DNA of 64,000 bases, from assembly GCA_024743435.1 (NCBI GenBank), contig JANSWO010000007.1, forward strand, positions 184,603 through 248,602, written 5' to 3'. Positions within the stretch are counted from its first letter, which is position 1. Each line of letters begins with the position of its first letter. Source of the DNA: Pseudomonadaceae bacterium (GTDB lineage Bacteria > Pseudomonadota > Gammaproteobacteria > Pseudomonadales > Azotimanducaceae). Below are positions 44,260 through 51,554 of the stretch, one piece after another. The notes beneath the pieces were generated by a model. The model had not been told where the DNA came from. It made no database searches and worked only from the letters and a program-made list of their open reading frames with translations. Made by a program: the position numbers and the translations under genes.

Positions 44260-45195
44260 TTAATTGTTCTTGTAGCGTTCGTACTCTTCCCACAGCGCAG
44301 CCTTCAGTTCCGGGTCGGACTCGGCCATGGCGGCCTCGCGCAGCTGCCGCGCAATGATATCGTCGTCGCGTGCATCGCTCGGATCGGATTGTGAGTTATC
44401 TACACGCCCGGTTGGTGCTGTCGGTACATTAGCGAGCACCGGTTCCTGACCGCTGCCTGGCTCACTTGAGTCTTCCGTGCCATCTGCGCTGCCTGGCACG
44501 CCGGTTTCGGCGTCGCCTGGAATGCCGCCTCCGCCAGTCCGCGGCAGATTGGGATTACGCTCGCCGGCACCCTCGCGCTCACTAAGAATCGCGCCGTCAA
44601 AATCTCCGAGTGCTTCTTCGAATTCACCGTTGCCGCCGCTGCCGCCGTCTCCGCTTTCATCGTCTCCGCCATTGCCTCGATCCGTTGGTGGTGGCGGTAC
44701 CTCGTTGGATGACTCCCAGCGACCATCGCCGTCGCCGCTACCATTTGGCACGCCGCCAGCGCCCACCGGAGCATCGCCCGGGACTGGCATGCCACCATTG
44801 CCAGAACTGCCACCTGGCATGCCCCCGGTTGGCGGCATGCTGGAAGGTGACGGCATGCCGGAGGTGGACGGTGTACCCGAAGGTGAAGAGCTACCGGAGG
44901 GTGAAGGCGTTCCCGAGGGTGATGGATTCCCTGATGGCGACGGCATTCCGGACGGAGACGGCATTCCGGAGGGAGAAGGCATACCGGATGGCGAGGGCAA
45001 ACCGGAAGGCGATGGAATGCCGGATGGACTGGGCATGCTGACCGTTTTGCAGCCAGCGACGGCGAAGACGAACGCTGCCCCTAAGCCAGCAAGGCGCACG
45101 CACCGTGATGCGTAGGAGCGACGGTTTGATGGGCGCGCCGTGTGCTTGTCGAGCCTCAAATGGGCAGGGTCAGCATGCCTTGTCAGATTGCGCAT
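44260..45195 (-). CDS. Lipoprotein with PSPSG tandem repeats
   Basis: A 311-aa lipoprotein with probable lipobox VAGC (Cys49). Right after it come eleven 6-residue units of the form x-PSPSG (see repeat), then a long Gly/Asp/Pro/Ser-rich disordered stretch, and a short helical C-terminus (DIIARQLREAAMAESDPELK) that may be the only folded part. The design suggests a flexible tether from the membrane through the cell wall. It precedes the 427-aa lipoprotein gene by 2 bases. Unknown family. Confidence 0.65.
   Translation of the reverse strand: MRNLTRHADPAHLRLDKHTARPSNRRSYASRCVRLAGLGAAFVFAVAGCKTVSMPSPSGIPSPSGLPSPSGMPSPSGMPSPSGMPSPSGNPSPSGTPSPSGSSSPSGTPSTSGMPSPSSMPPTGGMPGGSSGNGGMPVPGDAPVGAGGVPNGSGDGDGRWESSNEVPPPPTDRGNGGDDESGDGGSGGNGEFEEALGDFDGAILSEREGAGERNPNLPRTGGGGIPGDAETGVPGSADGTEDSSEPGSGQEPVLANVPTAPTGRVDNSQSDPSDARDDDIIARQLREAAMAESDPELKAALWEEYERYKNN
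44839..45036 (-). repeat. Eleven 18-bp repeats encoding (x)PSPSG
   Basis: On the minus strand 198 bases encode eleven six-residue units: MPSPSG, IPSPSG, LPSPSG, MPSPSG three times, NPSPSG, TPSPSG, SSSPSG, TPSTSG, MPSPSS. The 18-bp DNA units are similar but not identical. In-frame 18-bp steps would allow length change without frameshift. Confidence 0.9.
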
Positions 45196-45459
45196 CGTTG
45201 AGCCTCTACTGCGGGGTTTCTACTCACGTTCTATCTTGGCTGGTGGCTAGCACCTGCGGTGCCAAATACCTCGCCACGTTGTGTCTTTCAATCTTCGTCG
45301 CTGCCTTGCTTCCGAGCTTCCATGTGCCACGTGCTGCATCACTGGATACATCTTTGCTTATGCCAAGGCTAGCCTGAGTTGTCTGAACGGAGCCTGACGG
45401 CGTGCCTGTACTGTCCAGCCCCGGCATCAACGTACGGTGAATGGCTTGATTCTCGGGAA
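45196..45459. other. 264-base gap inside the envelope cluster
   Basis: The gap lies between the PSPSG lipoprotein gene and the TPR/TonB-C-like gene. I see no gene with a ribosome site and no clear promoter, terminator or repeat. It may hold a separate minus-strand promoter for the rest of the cluster. Confidence 0.4.
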
Positions 45460-47028
45460 TCAGACGTCATCGTCAGCTGTGGTCGCGAGCGGTTCGGGTA
45501 ACTCACCCCCAGCCTGTTCGGGTACCTCTTCAGACACTGCGTCCGGCATATCGTTCGGCGTCGCTGGCAGCTCGGCATTGCCTTGCGTTGCGACTGTTTG
45601 CGTCGTTTCAGTGACTCCGTCGCGCTCGTCAGCTTCGTCTTTCCTGGGCCAATAAGTGAATTCGTGTCGGTAGCGATTGTTGTCGGTAGCGACCGGGACG
45701 CCATCAACCAGGGAAGGTCGGTAGATGGCGTTGTTGAGTGCACGGCGAACGCGAAAATCCAGCATCCCAGGCGGATCGGAGCGTTCTGTCTTGAGCGAAC
45801 TGCCGACGATCCTGCCGCGATGGTTCACCGTGAACACAAGGTCCACAACACCCTGTTTGGGTTCGATCGTGGGATCGTCCGAGGCTTTCGGGCTGAGAAT
45901 AGGCGGGCGGTACAACAGCGTCGGAGTTGCGAAGCGGCTGTTGGAATCCTGCGAGCCAGCGTCCTGGAGCTGTTTGTGTACGTCTGCGTACAGCGGTAAC
46001 CAGCGGCGGCCGGTGCTCAGGAACATGAGGTGCCAATCTGCCAGCGCCAGCTCGGCAGCGACGAGTGCCTCGACGTCCACGGGATCACGTTGTCGTTCGA
46101 TGTTGACGATTCGTTGTAAAGACTTTTCACCCTGGCTGTAGCTCGCAAGCGAAAGCCCGCTGCTTTGAGATGTGGAAGACACACCGGTGAAGCTGTCAAA
46201 AACAGGGCTTGCATCGCTAGTGCCTACGTTCTTCAGCGGAAAATGTTGGCGAACATAGGTTTGCGCGAGGCCAGCGAGCAACGGGATCAGCGCGTCATCC
46301 GTCTCCGAGGTCGCTTCTTCGACTAGATCGATGCCGTGCTTGTACAGACCCCGGGCGCTGAAGATGTTATTGCTCGCCATGTACCAGTCAGCCAGGCGCA
46401 GCAGTCCGGGAACCAGTTCCATAGACGCGCCACCGTGATAGCGCAGCAGCGTGATGTAGGCGTACTCATGGCGATCGTTGGCCGCCGCCAGATCGCCCAT
46501 CTCTGCCAGGGTCGCAGCTTCGCGGTAGACACCCGATAGCTGGGTGGGGGAGATGAGGCCGCTGTTCACCCGTTCGATATGAATCGCGCGAGAGTAGCTG
46601 TCGAGGGCGCCGACGAAGTCTTTCTCAGCCCGCTTTACATCACCCAGAACCAACAGTGGCTCGATGAGGTCCGGGTTGTAGCGATCAAAGCTGCTTTCGC
46701 GCTGGCGAATCAGTTCAGACAGTAGCGTTCGCGCCTGCAGCGTTTCGTTGCTTTCCAGCTGCTCCTGAGCTGCTCGAATCACCGGGTCGTCGCTGCGCGG
46801 TTCAGCGGTTTCGACAATCGCGTCAATCCGCTCGGACCGGGGCGCATCATCGTTTGTCGCACTGGACTGGGTGCTCTGGGTCGCGGCCTCAGGCGCATCA
46901 GTGCTGGCCTGGGCGTGGGAGCCTATCGTCGATATCGAAAGCAGCGCGATGAGTGAGGTTCGGGCGATCGTTGCGCTTCGCGCAATCAGGTATCTCTTGG
47001 AAGTCCCTGCGGGGGTCACGATAGCCAT
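45460..47028 (-). CDS. TPR protein with TonB-C-like domain
   Basis: A 522-aa exported protein with a likely signal peptide (about 1-40) and an acidic low-complexity linker, then TPR-like repeats (about 75-330: LVLGDVKRAEKDFVGALDSY, AATLAEMGDLAAANDRHEYA). A domain at about 385-460 (VVDLVFTVNHRGRIVGSSLK, DFRVRRALNNAIYRPSLVDG, GVPVATDN) follows the TonB C-terminal pattern. An acidic tail ends it. TonB-type domains pass force from ExbB/ExbD to outer-membrane partners, and a TolQ-like subunit is encoded in the same cluster. It is first in transcription order, 264 bases from the next gene. Confidence 0.7.
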   Translation of the reverse strand: MAIVTPAGTSKRYLIARSATIARTSLIALLSISTIGSHAQASTDAPEAATQSTQSSATNDDAPRSERIDAIVETAEPRSDDPVIRAAQEQLESNETLQARTLLSELIRQRESSFDRYNPDLIEPLLVLGDVKRAEKDFVGALDSYSRAIHIERVNSGLISPTQLSGVYREAATLAEMGDLAAANDRHEYAYITLLRYHGGASMELVPGLLRLADWYMASNNIFSARGLYKHGIDLVEEATSETDDALIPLLAGLAQTYVRQHFPLKNVGTSDASPVFDSFTGVSSTSQSSGLSLASYSQGEKSLQRIVNIERQRDPVDVEALVAAELALADWHLMFLSTGRRWLPLYADVHKQLQDAGSQDSNSRFATPTLLYRPPILSPKASDDPTIEPKQGVVDLVFTVNHRGRIVGSSLKTERSDPPGMLDFRVRRALNNAIYRPSLVDGVPVATDNNRYRHEFTYWPRKDEADERDGVTETTQTVATQGNAELPATPNDMPDAVSEEVPEQAGGELPEPLATTADDDV

Positions 47029-47085
47029 GCTTTGTCCGTATGATTCGGGTCACTAGTAAGCCGGGTCGCAGTGCGGCCATAGCAT

Positions 47086-47114
47086 GTTCTACCGTGGCGG
47101 ATGCTGCCTGACAA
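47086..47114 (-). promoter_or_regulatory. Candidate promoter of the envelope cluster
   Basis: On the minus strand TTGTCA (47109-47114) and TAGAAC (47086-47091) are 17 bases apart, about 60 bases before the ATG of the TPR/TonB-C-like gene. It is a reasonable sigma70 match and could drive the whole minus-strand cluster. Confidence 0.4.
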
Positions 47115-47199
47115 GGCGCCAAGAGCATTGCATCGATTCTCTGTCTAACGATGCGGCGAGCGGTAGGTCGCCGGACGCTGGCATAACAGCGCGATATAT

Positions 47200-47469
47200 A
47201 TGATGAATACCGAGCCTATGAGTGAAGACTTTCAACAATCCTGCGATGACAGCCTTGATGCTACGGGTTTGCTTTGTCCGGAGCCGTTGATGCTCGTGCG
47301 CAATAGGCTTCGAGACATGCAGCCCGGAGCTTTGCTCTACGTGCGGGCGACGGACCCGTCGACCGAACGCGACTTCGACAATCTTTGCCGGTTTGTTGGC
47401 CATGAGATGGTTAACAAGAAAGTCGAAAGCGATGTTCTGGAGTTTCTGCTTCGGCGCAAGGCCGAATGA
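47200..47469 (+). CDS. tusA: TusA sulfur-carrier protein
   Basis: TusA carries persulfide sulfur from a desulfurase to tRNA thiolation and other sinks. The 89-aa protein has the family core SLDATGLLCPEPLMLVRNRL with the active Cys26 in the CPxP motif, and FDNLCRFVGHEMV near the end, as in E. coli TusA. Starts at 47200, 47203 or 47218 are all possible; the last is closest to E. coli in length. The stop overlaps the next gene by 4 bases (ATGA). Confidence 0.93.
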   Translation: MMNTEPMSEDFQQSCDDSLDATGLLCPEPLMLVRNRLRDMQPGALLYVRATDPSTERDFDNLCRFVGHEMVNKKVESDVLEFLLRRKAE

Positions 47470-47924
47470 GACCGCCTCGCTATTTCGCCTACGGCTCTAA
47501 CATGAACCCCGAGCGGGTACGTGAGCGCGGTCTGAACGTGCGTGCGAGTGAGTCCGCGACGCTTCCCGGCTTTGCGCTGCGCTTCGATAAGGTTTCCCGT
47601 CAGCACCCGAGCGAATCTCACGCGAACATCGTCAGGCAGCCTGGAGAAACGGTTGAAGGCGTTCTCTACGAGCTGGCGGATCATGACGACATTCTGCGCA
47701 TGGACCGTTTTGAGAATACGCCCATCAACTACTCGCGCGAGGCAGTACTTGCGCGAACCAGGGACGGTACACGGCCGGCCTGGACCTATTTTGCCAACCC
47801 GGCCGTGCGCTCAGACGGGCTGATCCCGTCAGATGACTATCTGGCGCATCTGCTGGCCGGGCGGGACTATCTGTCGCCCGGCTATCTGGCGCAAATCAGG
47901 AGGCTCGCGGGTCGTGCTGAGTGA
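47466..47924 (+). CDS. Gamma-glutamylcyclotransferase-like protein
   Basis: A 152-aa protein of the GGCT/AIG2 fold, which cleaves gamma-glutamyl dipeptides to 5-oxoproline. The signature YFAYGSNMNPERV is at residues 6-18, followed by LRFDKVSRQHPSESHANIVR and the conserved acidic region VEGVLYELADHDDILRMDRF, where the catalytic Glu is expected. It overlaps tusA by 4 bases and epmC by 11. Substrate cannot be told from sequence. Confidence 0.85.
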   Translation: MRPPRYFAYGSNMNPERVRERGLNVRASESATLPGFALRFDKVSRQHPSESHANIVRQPGETVEGVLYELADHDDILRMDRFENTPINYSREAVLARTRDGTRPAWTYFANPAVRSDGLIPSDDYLAHLLAGRDYLSPGYLAQIRRLAGRAE

Positions 47925-48411
47925 TCTGGAGATCGCTGCGGTGTTTGATGCAACGTTTGCCGCGCACAACACCCGGCTGCTGGGCGGTGCGAATGCTCCC
48001 TACTATCAGCCGCCCGTTTCGCCCGGCGAGCCGGCGCGAGTTTTTTACACGCTGGACTACCCGGCGAGCGCGTTACATGAGGCGGCGCACTGGCTGCGCG
48101 CGGGCGCCGCAAGACGCCAGCTCGTTGACTACGGCTACTGGTACGTCGACGAGCCGCGTCCTGCGCCGGTGCAACGGGCTTTTCTTGCCGTCGAGGCAGC
48201 CGTGCAGGCTCTGGAGTGTGTGTTGAGTCGCGAAGCTGGCCGTGGCTTTCGGGTGAGTGTGGACGATTTCGAGATGGCAGCTGCGGACATCGACGCCTTT
48301 GAGCGGACTGTGCGGGCGCGCGCAGGCCAGATCGACTCACACGGCCTGCCTCCTCGAGCCGCTGCGTTTGCGAAGAGCCTGCGGGCCGCCGCCGAAGGCA
48401 AGGCAGCCTGA
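47914..48411 (+). CDS. epmC: EpmC, elongation factor P hydroxylase
   Basis: EpmC hydroxylates the beta-lysyl-lysine of translation factor EF-P, the last step of its modification in gammaproteobacteria. The 165-aa product has FYTLDYPASALHEAAHW with the metal-binding HEAAH (55-59), then LVDYGYWYVDEPRPAPVQRA, both characteristic. Start GTG at 47914 has AGGAGG at 47899-47904; the longer frame from 47833 overlaps the previous gene without need. It overlaps xni by one base. Confidence 0.9.
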   Translation: MLSDLEIAAVFDATFAAHNTRLLGGANAPYYQPPVSPGEPARVFYTLDYPASALHEAAHWLRAGAARRQLVDYGYWYVDEPRPAPVQRAFLAVEAAVQALECVLSREAGRGFRVSVDDFEMAAADIDAFERTVRARAGQIDSHGLPPRAAAFAKSLRAAAEGKAA

Positions 48412-49304
48412 TGCTCACGTTAGTCGACGGCAGTTTTCTGTTCTTTCGTGGCCTGCACTCGATGGAAGACAGTATCCGGGCACCGGCTGGCGAGCCCGTG
48501 AATGGCGCGTTTGGGTTTGCTGCGGCTCTGTTGTCTGAGCTGTCAGCCGCGTCGGCGACGCGGGCGCTCGTTGCGTTCGACGAGAGCCTGGGCAGCGGCT
48601 ATCGGCACGCGCTGTATCCGCAGTACAAAGCCAATCGTCCGCTGCCCGACGACAACATTCGCTTCCAGCTCGGGGCGTGCCAGGCGTTCTGCCGTGCCTT
48701 GTCGATTCCGCACATGGCGAGTTCTGAGTTTGAGGCTGACGACATTCTGGCATCCGCGGCGTCACTGGTTGCAGCTGATGGCGGGGCAGCGGTGCGCATC
48801 GTCAGCCGCGACAAAGACCTCAAACAGCTTCTAACTGACCACGTGCATATGTGGGATCCGGTGAGCCGTCGTGAGCATTCGAGGGCCAGCTTTGAGGAGG
48901 AGTTTGGTTTTCCACCCAAACGCTTTCCTGACTACCAGGCGCTGGTCGGAGATTCTGGTGACAACGTGCCCGGCGTACCGGGCGTTGGTGCGAAGACGGC
49001 GGGCACGCTCATGGCTCGCTACCAGCGCCTCGAGGATGTGATTGCCTCGGTGCCGCGCTGGAAAACTGATGGCATCAAACTTCCGCCCGCGGGCAAGGTC
49101 GCAAGCTCGCTGGCAGAGTTCGCGTTGCGCGCTCTGGCCATGCGCGAGCTGCTGACGTTACGCACGGATGTGCCTCTAGCAAGCGCAAGCTTTGATCTGG
49201 TCGCGCCGGATGATGATCACATAGACAGCATGCTGACCCAATATGGCCTTGCCAATCTTCGGGCATCCGTGAACCGATATCGCTCTGCGAGGTTTGGTCA
49301 GTGA
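48411..49304 (+). CDS. xni: Xni, flap endonuclease (exonuclease IX)
   Basis: Xni is a 5' flap endonuclease related to the 5'-3' exonuclease part of DNA polymerase I. The 297-aa protein begins LTLVDGSFLFFRGLHSM (metal Asp) and has KANRPLPDDN, SSEFEADDILASAASLV, VRIVSRDKDLKQLL and ALVGDSGDNVPGVPGVGAKT, the metal-binding and helix-hairpin-helix motifs of the family. It overlaps epmC by one base and the next gene by four. Confidence 0.93.
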   Translation: MLTLVDGSFLFFRGLHSMEDSIRAPAGEPVNGAFGFAAALLSELSAASATRALVAFDESLGSGYRHALYPQYKANRPLPDDNIRFQLGACQAFCRALSIPHMASSEFEADDILASAASLVAADGGAAVRIVSRDKDLKQLLTDHVHMWDPVSRREHSRASFEEEFGFPPKRFPDYQALVGDSGDNVPGVPGVGAKTAGTLMARYQRLEDVIASVPRWKTDGIKLPPAGKVASSLAEFALRALAMRELLTLRTDVPLASASFDLVAPDDDHIDSMLTQYGLANLRASVNRYRSARFGQ

Positions 49305-50593
49305 GCGCCACGCTGCGCATTGGCTTGGTACTCAATCCCCTCGCCGGTGTCGGCGGGCCGGCCGGACTGAAAGGTAGCGATGGCGCGGCGATTCAGCAGC
49401 GCGCTCGAGCGCTTGGCTACACCTCCGCTGCGAAGCAACGGTTCGATGTTGCGCTCGCCGCGTTCACCTGCGCGGCGAACGCTCAATGGTTTTGTGCGGG
49501 CGGTGCAATGGGCGAAGAATCGTTGCGCGCGCGGGGGCTCAAACCCATGGTTGTCTACGAGCCCCCTGCAACGTCTACCGCAGCAGATACTCGGCGGGCG
49601 GCGATAGCGCTGGAGCAGGCTGATTGCGATCTGATTGTGTTTGTCGGTGGTGACGGCACCGCTCGGGACATGCACTCGGCGCTGGCTGATCGAGTACCGG
49701 TGCTTGGTGTGCCGGCGGGCGTGAAAATGCACAGCGCCGTATTCGCCGTGAGCCCCGAGGCGGCCGGTCAGCTCCTCGATTCGCTGCTCACCGGTGGCCT
49801 GGTTGCGGCCGTACGCGCAGATGTACGTGATATCGATGAAGATCGGCTACGGGCGGGCGAGATCGGCAATCGATTCTTCGGTGAGATGAGCGTGCCGGGA
49901 TTTGGCGGCTATCTGCAGCAAACCAAGGTTGCGGGCCGTGAGAACGAGGAACTCGCGGTTGAAGAGATAGTGGCTGATATCGAGCAGCGCTTTGGCGATG
50001 CGTCTGGACTGTTGGTTCTCGCTCCGGGCAGCACGATGCTGCGCATCAAACAGGCGCTGGGTATAGCCGAGCCGACGCTGCTGGGCGTCGATATGTTGCT
50101 GGCGGGCGACGTGCTCACGCTCGATGCGAACAGTCAGCAAATCGAGGAAGCCGCGCGCGACGCGGGTGGGGCGACTCTGATAGTCAGCTTCACCCGGAGT
50201 CAGGGCTTCCTGTTCGGACGCGGCAATCAGCAGATATCAGCAGCGTTTCTTGCGAGCGTGGCACCGAAAGATCTGGTTGTGGTTGGTACGCGCAGCAAAC
50301 TGGCGACCTTGATGGGGCGGCCGTTGCTCGTGGACACCGGCGATCCGCGGGTTGATCAGTCGCTGGATGGGTTGGTCGAAATTACGGCCGGTTTTGAGGA
50401 TTACCTTTTCCATCGCGCAGCTACCGGGAGCTCGATATCCGCCGCGGGTTCTATGTCCGCCGCGGACTCTTTATCCGCCGCAGGCGCTCCATCAGTGGCG
50501 GACTCTCTATCCGCCGCGGGCGCTTTATCCGCCGCGGGCGCTTTATCCGCCGCGGGCGCTTACAAAAAAGACGGCGAAGAAGAAAATGAATAG
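49301..50593 (+). CDS. ATP-NAD-kinase-like protein
   Basis: A 430-aa protein of the NAD kinase/diacylglycerol kinase superfamily, close to the COG3199 group, with IVFVGGDGTARDM (GGDGT 116-120) and LGVPAGVKMHSAVFAVSPEA, where the metal and substrate residues lie. NadK proper is shorter (about 290 aa), so this is probably a paralogue of unknown substrate. The last 65 residues include seven 6-residue repeats (LSAAGA type), then YKKDGEEENE; the family does not need them. Four-base overlap with xni; its stop overlaps the methyltransferase ATG. Confidence 0.8.
   Translation: MSATLRIGLVLNPLAGVGGPAGLKGSDGAAIQQRARALGYTSAAKQRFDVALAAFTCAANAQWFCAGGAMGEESLRARGLKPMVVYEPPATSTAADTRRAAIALEQADCDLIVFVGGDGTARDMHSALADRVPVLGVPAGVKMHSAVFAVSPEAAGQLLDSLLTGGLVAAVRADVRDIDEDRLRAGEIGNRFFGEMSVPGFGGYLQQTKVAGRENEELAVEEIVADIEQRFGDASGLLVLAPGSTMLRIKQALGIAEPTLLGVDMLLAGDVLTLDANSQQIEEAARDAGGATLIVSFTRSQGFLFGRGNQQISAAFLASVAPKDLVVVGTRSKLATLMGRPLLVDTGDPRVDQSLDGLVEITAGFEDYLFHRAATGSSISAAGSMSAADSLSAAGAPSVADSLSAAGALSAAGALSAAGAYKKDGEEENE
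50435..50560 (+). repeat. Seven 18-bp repeats encoding SAAGA-type units
   Basis: 126 bases hold seven 18-bp units (core TCCGCCGCGGGCGCT) encoding ISAAGS, MSAADS, LSAAGA, PSVADS and LSAAGA three times. The last three are almost identical, a sign of recent expansion. They lie at the 3' end of the NAD-kinase-like gene, so unit number can change without touching the catalytic domain. Confidence 0.9.
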
Positions 50594-51527
50594 CGCGCCG
50601 ACACCGGATCTGGATGTGGTCATCGCCTGGATCGAGTCCCGGCTAACGGATGATCAGTATCCCGAAAGCGACGCGCGCCGCTTGTTCCATGGTCGAGGCC
50701 ACAGCTTTCCAGGGTTTTCCTGGCTGACGGTGGACCGGTATGCAGACTACATTCTGATTGCTGCCTTTGGTGAGCCAGACGAGGTACGCAGCGCTGTTCT
50801 TGAGCGTCTCGTCGGCTGGCTGCACGACCGCCTGCCGTCGCTGCAAGGCATTGTCCTTCAGTCTCGCCAGGGCCGTCGGACCGGTGCGCGAGTTGTGCAT
50901 GGTGAGGTGCCGGACATCATCAGCGCACAGGAAGCGGGGCTGACGTTTGAGCTGCAACCCATGCGCAACCAGAACGTAGGCTTGTTTCTGGACATGCGCC
51001 CGGTGCGAGACTGGCTGCGCAGCAACGCGCAGGGTAAACGGGTGCTCAACCTGTTCGCCTATACCTGCGCCTTCTCCGTGCATGCTGTCGCCGGCGGTGC
51101 ATCGACAGTTGTGAACAACGATATGGCGCGCCCGGTGCTCGACTGGGGCGTGCGCAATCATCGGCTCAATGGTCAGGGCCTCGATGGCATCCGCATGCTG
51201 CCGCACAACCTGCTCAAGAGCTGGGGCAAGATGGCGAGGCTCGCCCCCTTTGACATCATTGTTTCGGACCCGCCGACGAACCAGGGCGGCAGCTTCAACG
51301 CGGAGAAACACTACCCGGTTCTGTTTAAGAAACTCTCGGCCATGCTGGCGCCGGCAGGGCAGCTCGTTGCCTGCTTGAATTCGCCTTTCGCGGGGCCGGA
51401 GTTTCTGCGCGACAACGCCGCGCGCTACGCATCGACACTCAGCCATCGCTTCGACTTTCCGGTGCACCCCGACTTTCCGGATGCCACACCTGAGCGCAGC
51501 CTCAAAGTTCAGGTCTACAGCCGCTAG
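50586..51527 (+). CDS. Class I SAM-dependent rRNA-type methyltransferase
   Basis: A 313-aa methyltransferase of the RlmI/PF10672 kind (RNA cytosine methylation). Motif I is in KRVLNLFAYTCAFSVHAVAG, motif II VVNNDMARPVLDWGVRN, and the catalytic DPP is in DIIVSDPPTNQGGSF. The N-terminal part (ESDARRLFHGRGHSFPGFSW) resembles the PUA-like lead of these enzymes. I chose ATG at 50586, which overlaps the previous stop; the frame stays open upstream across the 18-bp repeats (encoding LYPPRA units), but that reading is a by-product. Confidence 0.85.
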   Translation: MNSAPTPDLDVVIAWIESRLTDDQYPESDARRLFHGRGHSFPGFSWLTVDRYADYILIAAFGEPDEVRSAVLERLVGWLHDRLPSLQGIVLQSRQGRRTGARVVHGEVPDIISAQEAGLTFELQPMRNQNVGLFLDMRPVRDWLRSNAQGKRVLNLFAYTCAFSVHAVAGGASTVVNNDMARPVLDWGVRNHRLNGQGLDGIRMLPHNLLKSWGKMARLAPFDIIVSDPPTNQGGSFNAEKHYPVLFKKLSAMLAPAGQLVACLNSPFAGPEFLRDNAARYASTLSHRFDFPVHPDFPDATPERSLKVQVYSR

Positions 51528-51554
51528 TCAGATACTGCTAGGGCTCTTAACGCT

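Noticed and set aside
44839..45036. A CRISPR array
   Set aside because: The repeats are 18-bp in-frame coding units with no spacers.
44477..45115. A Pro/Gly-rich plus-strand frame
   Set aside because: It is the mirror image of the PSPSG repeat coding strand.
33143..47028. A Zorya-type defence system
   Set aside because: There is a MotA-like subunit but no OmpA-domain ZorB, no helicase/nuclease ZorD and no ZorC; the vWA, PEGA and lipoprotein genes do not fit.
50352..50585. N-terminal extension of the methyltransferase with PPRALY repeats
   Set aside because: It is an alternate frame of the 18-bp repeats in the NAD-kinase-like gene; the ATG at 50586 is in the right place for the family.
49301..50593. 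NadK proper
   Set aside because: GGDG is present, but the protein is much longer and the N-terminal region differs from NadK.
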